Below are positions 1 to 7,333 of a DNA stretch of 64,000 nucleotides, piece by piece. Each line of letters starts with the position of its first letter. Position 1 is the first letter of the stretch. The notes below the pieces were generated by a model. The model saw nothing but the letters and a program-made list of their open reading frames with translations. It ran no database searches and was not told the origin of the DNA. A program made the translations under genes and the position numbers. Origin of the DNA: an uncultured Lachnospiraceae bacterium (GTDB lineage Bacteria; Bacillota; Clostridia; Lachnospirales; Lachnospiraceae); NCBI GenBank assembly GCA_910586015.1, contig CAJUGJ010000003.1, positions 88,168 through 152,167 on the forward strand, read 5' to 3'.

Positions 1-2
1 AG

Positions 3-1358
3 TTGGAACAAATTATTCCATTTGGACAACCAGAGAAATTAAGTAATAAGGATAAATTTGATATTCTTTTATACGACTATAAAAAGAAATTCGGAACTTC
101 TGGATTTCAGAAATTAATGATAGAACTACCAAAAGAATTAGAACATTCGGCTAGAATTACAAAAAATGAATTGGATTATTTATATTTTGACAGACAACCT
201 GTTTTACGGTTTCCTGATAAAGTAGAACTTGTCGTACAAAGAGTCTATGAGCAATTTTTAGGGCTTGGAGTAATAGATGAATTAAGAGATATGGAAATAG
301 ATGGTTTGTCCTGTGGAGTATCAGGAGGAGATTTTTTTAATCTATTAAAAAACGAAAAAGCAAGTAAAGAAGGTTCAGAGGTTTGGATTTTTTATAAAGG
401 AGTTATGACTGCATTAGAATTTCTTAGAATTCCAACACAAAAAGAATTAGAACGAATTTCCAGAAAGGTTTATCGATATGGACATCCCGGACAATTATCT
501 GCTAAAAAGGGATATATGGTAAGTCAGATGCAGGATGGTTCAAGAGTTGTTGTAGTTCGTCCACCATTTGCAGAAGGTTGGTCTTTCTTTATCCGAAAAT
601 TTCTTCCTGAAAAAGCTTATACATTAAAAGAACTATTTGGAAGTTCTGGAAGACAAGTACAATTATTATTTGATTTATTAGAATGTATTATTGTAGGAGA
701 ACAAGTTTGTGCAGTGACTGGAGAGCAAGGAGCAGGAAAGACAACTCTTTTAAAAACTTTGATTTCATTCATTCCACAACAATATACATTAAGAACACAA
801 GAGTTAGTATTTGAACTACATTTACGTGAGTTATATCCAGAACGAAATATTGTAAGTTTTTGTGAAACAGATGAGGCTAGTGGAAGAGAAGGATTGGATT
901 TACAAAAAAAGACAGATGGTTCAGTTCTTATTATTGGAGAAGTAGCAAGTGCACCCGTAGCTGGCTGGTTGGTCATGGCAGCACAAACTGCAAGTCGTTT
1001 TACTTTATTTACACACCATGCAAAAACAGCAAAAGGATTAATTAAAGCAATGAGAAATGATCTTTTAACAGCAGGAGGTTTTCAAAATGAAATGGCAGCA
1101 GAACTTCAAGTAAGAGAGGCAGTAAGATTTGATATTCATTTATCAAAGGGAAGAAAAGGAGAACGATATGTAGAACGAATAACAGAGATTTTAAAAAAAG
1201 AAACAGAGGGAGAATCAGAACGGGAATTGATTTATTGGGATGGAACAGGTTATCAAAAATTAGTTACAATCAGCTCTGACACTTCAAAGGAAATTAAAAA
1301 AAGATTAACAAGATCTCAACAAAACAGATTTGAACAATGGCTTTTTAAGGAAGTATAA
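3..1358 (+). CDS. CpaF/TadA-like secretion ATPase (possibly 5' truncated by window edge)
   Basis: This is a type II/IV secretion NTPase of the CpaF/TadA kind, which would power assembly of a Tad/type IVb-like pilus from the cytoplasmic face. A Walker A motif (GEQGAGKTT) lies near residues 240-250 and a Walker B-like VLIIGEV near 306-312. The first 200 residues form the usual N-terminal domain. The open frame begins with TTG at base 3; because the window starts here, the true start may lie upstream. Downstream genes on the same strand encode a TadB/C-like membrane protein and pilin-like proteins, which supports the assignment. The protein is rather divergent from textbook CpaF (IIGEV instead of VGEVR), so the exact subfamily is uncertain. 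Confidence 0.8.
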   Translation: MEQIIPFGQPEKLSNKDKFDILLYDYKKKFGTSGFQKLMIELPKELEHSARITKNELDYLYFDRQPVLRFPDKVELVVQRVYEQFLGLGVIDELRDMEIDGLSCGVSGGDFFNLLKNEKASKEGSEVWIFYKGVMTALEFLRIPTQKELERISRKVYRYGHPGQLSAKKGYMVSQMQDGSRVVVVRPPFAEGWSFFIRKFLPEKAYTLKELFGSSGRQVQLLFDLLECIIVGEQVCAVTGEQGAGKTTLLKTLISFIPQQYTLRTQELVFELHLRELYPERNIVSFCETDEASGREGLDLQKKTDGSVLIIGEVASAPVAGWLVMAAQTASRFTLFTHHAKTAKGLIKAMRNDLLTAGGFQNEMAAELQVREAVRFDIHLSKGRKGERYVERITEILKKETEGESERELIYWDGTGYQKLVTISSDTSKEIKKRLTRSQQNRFEQWLFKEV

Positions 1359-1395
1359 CTACTTATAGAAGATAGTCACAATATGGAGGTTGGGA

Positions 1396-2907
1396 ATGGA
1401 ACAAATAAAACAGATCAATCTAAATTATATATTTTTATGGATAGTTATAGGATTAGTTCTTTCTATACTCTATACTATTTTAGACCTGCCATTTTCTCTC
1501 TATACATTTTTTTGTATTGTTTTTGCAGCTATCATATTTAGACAGGAACAAAAAATTCGAAAGATAACTAAGAATGGAGGGAAAGAATGTAATGAATTGA
1601 TGGAATTTTTAGCAGAACTTAGACATTGGTACTATGTATATTCTGATGTAGAAGAAGCAGTACAGACAGCTATAGATACTTTAGAAGAAACAAGTATTAT
1701 TAGAAAATTAAAAGAATTATTTCAAGCACTGATACAAAAAGAGGATAAACCATTTCTGACTCAAAATCGTATACTTTATCTTATATATATAAACTGTAAG
1801 ATTACAATGGAATATGGAGATTGTTTAGAACAAGGAAAATCAGTATTTGTAAAAAATCTTGGAGAATTACAGGAAGAACTTCAAGTACAAAAGAAACATT
1901 TTATGCTTCGACGTCATGCCTATCTAGGAATTATTCCAGTAGCAGTTATTCCGATCTATACATTACCTCTGATTCGTAAGTGGTGCTGCGAAAATCTCCC
2001 CGAGTTAGAGCAGCTTTATGATGGAAGATATGGTATTTTAGCAGTCTTTGGACTCGGATTTTTGTCCTGTTTTATCTATATCATACTCTGTTTTTTTCGA
2101 TATCCAGAAGGATTGTCTGTCATGCGTCATCCAACTGCAGAAAGGTTGGTTCAATTAGAACAATGGACAAAATGGTTAGATATTTATAAGGAAAAATATA
2201 AAGAAGAGATGAAGTTATTAAAAAAAAAGTTAGCGTCAGCAGGAGATTTATTTGAATTAAATATCTATCTTACATTACAAATAATTTATGCGATATTTGG
2301 TGCTGTCATGATAATAATGATATGGATTTTAGTAGGTGGTTTTTTTGGAATATGGCTTACAGCCGCTTTATTAGCAACATCTATTGGGATTCGAATTCCG
2401 AAAGTGCTGTTAGGGATACAAGAATTTTTATACAAAAAAAACAGAGAACAAGAAGCAGCACAATTTCAGGGAATTGCTGGAATGATGATGGGAATGTCAA
2501 GAGTTTCTGTCTATGAATTATTAGAGGCAATGGAGGAAACAGCTATTTGTTATAAAGCACTATTACGCCGCTGTTTACTTGCTCTGCCATATGATGAAGT
2601 AGAAGCATTAAAACAGGCAGCAAAAGAAGCAGAAGAATGTAAATGTATGAAACGTTTGTTAGAAAATCTGATGATGTGTGATAAATTAGGACCTATACTT
2701 GCATTAGAAGAAGCTTCAAAGGAACGAAAATTTTATATAGAACTATTTATAGAAGAAGAAAAACAAAAGTTAGAAGATCAGGCGGCGATTGCTGGACTAA
2801 TCGCTTTTATTCCATTTTCAGCCGTTGTGGTATTTTATCTAATTGTCCCATTTGTCTATGAAAGTCTAAAAGAGCTAGGTGAAATTTCATCAGAATTTTA
2901 TACTTAA
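1396..2907 (+). CDS. TadB/TadC-like inner-membrane pilus assembly protein
   Basis: A membrane protein of 503 residues. Two hydrophobic segments lie at the N-terminus (about residues 10-50), two in the middle (about 175-235), a strong pair near 290-335, and one at the C-terminus (about 465-490), with charged helical cytoplasmic stretches between them. This pattern and the position directly after a CpaF-like ATPase fit the T2SSF/TadB-TadC platform family, but no diagnostic motif was seen, so this is inference. The frame can be opened with TTG at 1390, but GGAGG at 1385-1389 is ideally spaced for the ATG at 1396, which is chosen here. Confidence 0.6.
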   Translation: MEQIKQINLNYIFLWIVIGLVLSILYTILDLPFSLYTFFCIVFAAIIFRQEQKIRKITKNGGKECNELMEFLAELRHWYYVYSDVEEAVQTAIDTLEETSIIRKLKELFQALIQKEDKPFLTQNRILYLIYINCKITMEYGDCLEQGKSVFVKNLGELQEELQVQKKHFMLRRHAYLGIIPVAVIPIYTLPLIRKWCCENLPELEQLYDGRYGILAVFGLGFLSCFIYIILCFFRYPEGLSVMRHPTAERLVQLEQWTKWLDIYKEKYKEEMKLLKKKLASAGDLFELNIYLTLQIIYAIFGAVMIIMIWILVGGFFGIWLTAALLATSIGIRIPKVLLGIQEFLYKKNREQEAAQFQGIAGMMMGMSRVSVYELLEAMEETAICYKALLRRCLLALPYDEVEALKQAAKEAEECKCMKRLLENLMMCDKLGPILALEEASKERKFYIELFIEEEKQKLEDQAAIAGLIAFIPFSAVVVFYLIVPFVYESLKELGEISSEFYT

Positions 2908-2963
2908 TATTGTATAAAGAATAAAACCCAAAATATAAAAGTTGTACAGAGATGAGGAAAGAT

Positions 2964-3395
2964 ATGGATAACGCATTGAAAGGATTAGTACTAGCGGCTG
3001 GAGTTGTGTTGACTTGTATGATTCTTGGGCTTGGATTTTATATTGCAAGAGAAGCGAAAGCGACAGCATCTGTTTCTGCAAATCGACTTACACAATATAG
3101 AGCACAGCTAGAAGAAGGTAGTTTATTAAATTATGATGGTCTTACAGTCAGTGGAAATGAAGTAGTAAATTTGACAAAACGTTTGGTTGGAAGCTATAGC
3201 GAAGGAAAGGAAGCGCCAATTATAGTAACAATACGAATGAAAAAAAGTTCATGGATCTATAAAAATCGTACTAATACATCAAAACTTCGAGATAGCACTT
3301 CGGATCGGTATATTCCCCCTCAGTCAGAGTTTGTCGTTCATATTAGACAAGACGATAATGATGTAATTACTTCTATTACATTAGAAGAAAACTAA
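2964..3395 (+). CDS. Pilin-like membrane protein, tandem paralog A
   Basis: A small exported protein of 143 residues. A very short positively charged N-terminus (MDNALKG) is followed by one long hydrophobic helix ending GLGFYIAREAK, then a polar domain containing YDGLTVSGNEV. This resembles the layout of type IV pilins and pseudopilins, with a possible prepilin cleavage after KG, although the usual Glu5 is absent. The next gene has the same helix and the same YDG-TVSG-EV motif, so the two are tandem duplicates. ATG 2964 is preferred over ATG 2952 because GAGGAAAG precedes it and because the paralog starts with MDNSLKG. Position after the ATPase and platform genes suggests it is a structural subunit; that is inferred. 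Confidence 0.6.
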   Translation: MDNALKGLVLAAGVVLTCMILGLGFYIAREAKATASVSANRLTQYRAQLEEGSLLNYDGLTVSGNEVVNLTKRLVGSYSEGKEAPIIVTIRMKKSSWIYKNRTNTSKLRDSTSDRYIPPQSEFVVHIRQDDNDVITSITLEEN

Positions 3396-3432
3396 AAATT
3401 TACAGCGTATAGACGCAGAAAGAGAGAAGAAT

Positions 3433-3873
3433 ATGGATAATTCATTAAAAGGATTGATTTTAGCAGCAGGTGTTATTATTACATGTTTGGTTGTAGGACT
3501 TGGATTTTATATTTCCAGAGAGGCAAAGAATACAAGTAGTAATGGAATCAGCCAAATTACGAGTATGAACAGCGAATATCAAGACGTCAATAAGACAATG
3601 TATGATGGCGTTACTGTTTCTGGAAGAGAGGTTCTTAAAGTTATTGAAAAATATGGAACAGAATTATCAAAAGGAGATTTTACAATTATAGTATATACAG
3701 GAAAAAAAGGTGTAGAAAGAGGAGGAGTTATATTTAATACACAAAATTATTCCACTAATGAAGCAAGAAAAGTAAAAAGTGAAAGTTATATCAATCCAGA
3801 TGGTAGTTTTTTAGGAGAATTATCACAAGATGAAAATGGTGCATATTCAAAACTTTCTTTTGCTCAACAATAA
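3433..3873 (+). CDS. Pilin-like membrane protein, tandem paralog B
   Basis: A protein of 146 residues, paralogous to the preceding gene. MDNSLKG is followed by a hydrophobic helix ending GLGFYISREAK, and then by YDGVTVSGREV around residues 57-67. The C-terminal domains of the two copies have diverged. An AG-rich ribosome-binding stretch (gagagaag) lies just before the ATG. It is probably co-transcribed with the rest of the locus. Its role as a pilin or pseudopilin is inferred from layout and context. No adhesin, sortase or lipobox signal is visible. Confidence 0.6.
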   Translation: MDNSLKGLILAAGVIITCLVVGLGFYISREAKNTSSNGISQITSMNSEYQDVNKTMYDGVTVSGREVLKVIEKYGTELSKGDFTIIVYTGKKGVERGGVIFNTQNYSTNEARKVKSESYINPDGSFLGELSQDENGAYSKLSFAQQ

Positions 3874-3879
3874 ATATAG

Positions 3880-4029
3880 ATGGAAAAGGTAAGAGAATTT
3901 TTATTTCAGGCATTTGCAGTATTACTTTTTTTATTAGCACTTTCTTTGCTACTCTATCAAACAGATGAGTTGACACAACTATTAGAAGAAATAATGTTAC
4001 AACTTCAATATAAAATTATTTTTTCTTAA
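3880..4029 (+). CDS. 49-residue single-helix membrane protein of the pilus locus
   Basis: An ORF of 49 codons starting MEKVREFLFQAF, followed by a leucine/alanine-rich transmembrane helix (about residues 8-27) and a short amphipathic tail (DELTQLLEEIMLQLQYK). It sits in the 190-base gap between two real genes on the same strand and begins 7 bases after the previous stop codon, which suggests translational coupling. No strong Shine-Dalgarno sequence is visible. The size and topology recall small TadE/Flp-like components, but I do not recognise the family. It could also be a chance ORF. Confidence 0.45.
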   Translation: MEKVREFLFQAFAVLLFLLALSLLLYQTDELTQLLEEIMLQLQYKIIFS

Positions 4030-4065
4030 AATTAGTATAATAAGTTTAGGAGGAAGTATAAAGAA

Positions 4066-4467
4066 ATGGAGTTATTCGGAAGAATATCACTTATTTTATT
4101 TGTAATCTATGTCGGTATTCTTCTTCCAGTACAACGACAGTTACAAATACAAAACAAAAGAGCAGAAAGAGCAGCAATAGATAAGCTTTATTTATGGGCA
4201 GAAAAAATTGAAACGACAGGAAAAATAGAATATTTAGATTATCTTGCAGTAAATGATCTATTTTTTCTTACTGATAGGAAAGAGAAAATGGAGCTTAGAT
4301 TGGCTTTTCCAACAGATTGGTTAGAAAAAGACTTAGAACAACATCTTATTATAGAAACTCTACAGCCAGAAGAGATAAAACTTGGATGGAAGAGAGAAAA
4401 AAATTTTTGGTTTACAATAAAAATGGGACATACATCTATTGGAGGAGAGACAGTAGGAAATGAATAG
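4066..4467 (+). CDS. Small membrane-anchored protein of the pilus locus, unknown
   Basis: A protein of 133 residues with one N-terminal transmembrane helix (about residues 5-22), a basic, helical stretch (QNKRAERAAIDKLYLWAEK), and a compact polar domain. Ribosome-binding sequence AGGAGG lies 11 bases before the ATG. The gene overlaps the next one by 8 bases, so the two are translationally coupled. The topology matches minor pseudopilin or TadE-type proteins, but there is no recognised motif. The assignment to the pilus locus rests on operon position. Confidence 0.5.
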   Translation: MELFGRISLILFVIYVGILLPVQRQLQIQNKRAERAAIDKLYLWAEKIETTGKIEYLDYLAVNDLFFLTDRKEKMELRLAFPTDWLEKDLEQHLIIETLQPEEIKLGWKREKNFWFTIKMGHTSIGGETVGNE

Positions 4468-4915
4468 TTTCCAAAAGATTATAGATTTGTTTATAACAAT
4501 TATTACTTTGTTTTTAATTCCTATTCTTTATAGTAACTTAATGCTACAGGATATAAAAGAGATTACAAACAGAGAGTATGTAAGAAATTTTGTTTCTCTT
4601 GTTCAAGCACAAGGGATGCTTACAAAAAAGACATATGAAGAATTAGAAACAAAGCTCTTTGATTCTAAAGCACAAGGAGAAGTTTCTATTATAATTGAAA
4701 GAAATGTCGTAGCTTTAGGAAAAGAAAATCAGATAGAACAGTATCGAGAAGAAATCGTTTCACAGGAAGTTTTAACTTTACTAGAGCGATATGGAATGAT
4801 TCGAATGCAAAAGGGAGATTGTATTAAGGTAATAGTAAATTTAAAAGAAAGTGATTGTTTGGTTACAGCAGCAGGATATATTAGAAATGAAAATTGGAGA
4901 ATGGTTCAGGAATGA
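4460..4915 (+). CDS. Small membrane-anchored protein of the pilus locus, unknown
   Basis: A protein of 151 residues with a hydrophobic N-terminal helix (about residues 7-27, ITIITLFLIPILYSNLM) and an extracytoplasmic domain predicted to mix helix (residues 30-70) and strand. The phrase ITNREYVRNFVSLVQAQG resembles the region after the helix in TadE/TadF-like or pseudopilin proteins, but I cannot assign a family. It starts inside the previous gene (8-base overlap). It is followed after 38 bases by another one-helix protein. Confidence 0.5.
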   Translation: MNSFQKIIDLFITIITLFLIPILYSNLMLQDIKEITNREYVRNFVSLVQAQGMLTKKTYEELETKLFDSKAQGEVSIIIERNVVALGKENQIEQYREEIVSQEVLTLLERYGMIRMQKGDCIKVIVNLKESDCLVTAAGYIRNENWRMVQE

Positions 4916-4953
4916 AATTGTTATAAAACTTCATTCTGGAAAAGAGGTTAAAA

Positions 4954-5796
4954 ATGAAATTATACCATATATCGCTGCTCTTTTTAATAATATGTATTCC
5001 TGTCTTTATAATTTTAGAGTTTAAAATAGAAGAATTACAAGAAACTGCTTTAGAAAGGGCTGAATTAGAAGAAAAATTACAACATGCTGTTGATAATGGA
5101 ATTTTTTCTTTGACTAATAATAAAGAAGGACTTTTTGGAATAGATAAAGATATAGCAATAGAACATTTTTTTTTAACATTATATGCCTCTTTTGGGGTAT
5201 TAGAGGATAGTAAAAAACAAGAAATGTTACAAATGTATGTTCCAGTAATTGCAGTTATAGTTCCAGAAGGATTTTATTTTTCTATCTGTTCCTTTCATAA
5301 AAATCAAAAACAAAAAGAAGTAGTACGAATATGGAGTGAATTATATCCCTATCCAATCTATAAAGAACAAAAACAAATAGAACAATTTGTTACATTATTA
5401 GAAAAAACAGTTTCTGAACATAATCAAATTGCAAAACAACTTGGTTTTACATATCAATTTTATCTACCACAATTAGATACTTCACAATGGCAGCGAGCGA
5501 TTACAGGACCAGCTATACTTGTGTTATTTCAAGGATATCCTCTTTCATGCGGAGAAGTTTATAATCGTATTAGTATTGCAGGAGCACAATTATATCATAA
5601 GAAAGAATTTATTGTGATACAAGAAGGTGATAGACGAACATTTCATTTATCTGGATGTAAAAAATTAAAAGATAATACAGGAGAAGAAATGCAGTTACAA
5701 TGGATGTGTTATGAAATAAAGGAATGTGCAGAACTTCAAGCAATAGCCTGTAAAAAATGTCTTCCAGAATTTGTTGTGCCAATATTAGAAGAATAA
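4954..5796 (+). CDS. One-helix exported protein with C-terminal His/Cys metal-binding-like motif
   Basis: A protein of 280 residues with an N-terminal transmembrane helix (about residues 4-22) and a large extracytoplasmic part. The last 45 residues carry FHLSGCKKL, then a second cysteine (MCYE), a third (KECAEL) and finally ACKKCLPEF. The spacing H-x3-C followed by C-x2-C-x-P resembles Ada-type zinc-knuckle motifs found at the ends of some surface proteins. Ribosome-binding sequence AGAGG lies just before the ATG. It is the last gene of the pilus-like cluster before a 211-base gap. Function is unknown; the metal-binding idea is inference. Confidence 0.5.
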   Translation: MKLYHISLLFLIICIPVFIILEFKIEELQETALERAELEEKLQHAVDNGIFSLTNNKEGLFGIDKDIAIEHFFLTLYASFGVLEDSKKQEMLQMYVPVIAVIVPEGFYFSICSFHKNQKQKEVVRIWSELYPYPIYKEQKQIEQFVTLLEKTVSEHNQIAKQLGFTYQFYLPQLDTSQWQRAITGPAILVLFQGYPLSCGEVYNRISIAGAQLYHKKEFIVIQEGDRRTFHLSGCKKLKDNTGEEMQLQWMCYEIKECAELQAIACKKCLPEFVVPILEE

Positions 5797-5941
5797 TGTT
5801 GATTAAAATTTAAAGAACAAAAAACAAATCAAAGATAAAGAAACAGAACAGAAACAAAAAGCCAATCAGAAGAGATAAAAACAGATAGAGAAAGGATAAA
5901 ATCAATACAAAGACAAATCATTAAGATAAAGACTATATATT

Positions 5942-5977
5942 CAGAAGTAAATTTTACAAAAATATGTTTTACTTCTG
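5942..5977 (+). other. Leader hairpin in a purine-rich, gene-free stretch (5797-6007)
   Basis: The 211 bases between the two gene groups hold no gene. Bases 5810-5940 are strikingly rich in A and G on the plus strand. A perfect 10-bp hairpin follows (CAGAAGTAAA at 5942-5951 with TTTACTTCTG at 5968-5977). No T-run follows the hairpin, so a simple terminator is unlikely. It may be a leader structure of the surface-protein pair downstream. Confidence 0.4.
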
Positions 5978-6007
5978 GTATAACCAAGATTAAGAAGGGA
6001 GAAGCTT

Positions 6008-7318
6008 TTGAACAACATAAAGCAACATTTCAGCCATTTTTTAATTTTATTAATTCTTTTTATAAGTATGATTATAGGCAGTAATAAAGGGGTCATACTA
6101 AGAGCAGCAGATATAATTTCCCGTGAAGAATTTCTTGAAATGATTATTGAAGCACTTGGAATACAAGTAGATCTAAAAAGTGAACATCCATATTATATGG
6201 CAGCACTGAAACAAAAAATTATAACAAAAGAAACATTTGGAGAAAATTATCAAAAGCCTCTATCAAAAAGCGACGCCGCTGTAGTTCTTGTACGTGCAGA
6301 TGAATATTTATATGGAAAAACAGTAACAGATAAGCAAATAGAACAAATTATTAACTTTCGTATTTCAGATATAGATAAAGTAAGTAAAGCAAGAAGATCT
6401 TATATTGCTAGATGTTATCAACTTGGATATTTGATTGGACATTCAGATGGTACTTATATGAAAACAAGAACATTTCAGCCATCTCAAAAGATCAGTATGT
6501 CAACAGCTAAATTATTGGTAGAACGTTTACTCGATATTTCAAAAAGAGAGCGTATGTCAGAAGACGGGCAATTAATTCGGACTACGAATCTTCCGAGATA
6601 TGCAAATAAATATGAATACATACTAGAAAGTTTTCCAAATGAGTATTATGACTGGGATTTTTATTTTATGGGATTAGAAAATCATGAAGGAGAAAAAGCA
6701 TATCTTACAGAAAATTTTAAGGAGTTTGTAGAGTGGTGTTATCCCAAAAATATAAAACAATATTCTAGCAGTACCAAAAGAAATTACTTTAATATTGATA
6801 AAAATGAAATAGTATATGATAAAGAATTATATGAAAATTGTAAAGAACAATGGGTTAAAAACGTAGAAAGGTATCTGCAATTAGCCTTTAATGTAGATTA
6901 TCGTACCTTGAAAACAGATAAAAAGTGGTTTGAAGAAATGGAACGTGTTGTGATACCTGATAAAACCTATATAAAAAAATTGAATAAATATATTGATGCA
7001 GCAATAAAGAATAAAACAATAATAGAGTGTGATAAAGTGGCAGCAGATGTATCAGGTATTTATTATTATATGGGACAATATGTTGTAAGATGTTATGTTC
7101 ATTATCGCATTAATTCAGCACTTTCGATTGAACGATCCGAAGATTTTATTTCACCTATTTTATATGGCGGACATTTAGGAACAGCAATTTTAGAGAATTA
7201 TAAAGAAGGAGAATGGAGAGATGGATATTTTGATGTAGAGGTATCAAAGTTTGCAGAAAACTTAGGAGTTGAATATTGTAATTTTTTTGATTTACTTTAT
7301 GTATGTACAGAAGAGTAA
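6008..7318 (+). CDS. Exported protein with SLH-like N-terminal domains
   Basis: A protein of 436 residues with a signal peptide-like N-terminus (HFLILLILFISMIIGSNKG) ending near ILRA. It is followed by about 150 residues that look like S-layer-homology repeats: ISREEFLEMIIEALGI, then a repeat with YIARCYQLGYLIGHSDGTY and FQPSQKISMSTAKLLVERL. SLH domains bind pyruvylated secondary cell-wall polymers. The C-terminal 250 residues are not recognised. The start is TTG at 6008, supported by GAAGGGAG ending 6 bases upstream. The next gene follows after 9 bases and also encodes an exported protein, so the two are likely one operon and may act together at the cell surface. Confidence 0.65.
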   Translation: MNNIKQHFSHFLILLILFISMIIGSNKGVILRAADIISREEFLEMIIEALGIQVDLKSEHPYYMAALKQKIITKETFGENYQKPLSKSDAAVVLVRADEYLYGKTVTDKQIEQIINFRISDIDKVSKARRSYIARCYQLGYLIGHSDGTYMKTRTFQPSQKISMSTAKLLVERLLDISKRERMSEDGQLIRTTNLPRYANKYEYILESFPNEYYDWDFYFMGLENHEGEKAYLTENFKEFVEWCYPKNIKQYSSSTKRNYFNIDKNEIVYDKELYENCKEQWVKNVERYLQLAFNVDYRTLKTDKKWFEEMERVVIPDKTYIKKLNKYIDAAIKNKTIIECDKVAADVSGIYYYMGQYVVRCYVHYRINSALSIERSEDFISPILYGGHLGTAILENYKEGEWRDGYFDVEVSKFAENLGVEYCNFFDLLYVCTEE

Positions 7319-7333
7319 AGATAGCAGGTGATC

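Noticed and set aside
5810..5940. Decayed gene in the A/G-rich stretch
   Set aside because: All three forward frames have stops and no recognisable protein fragment; better seen as a leader.
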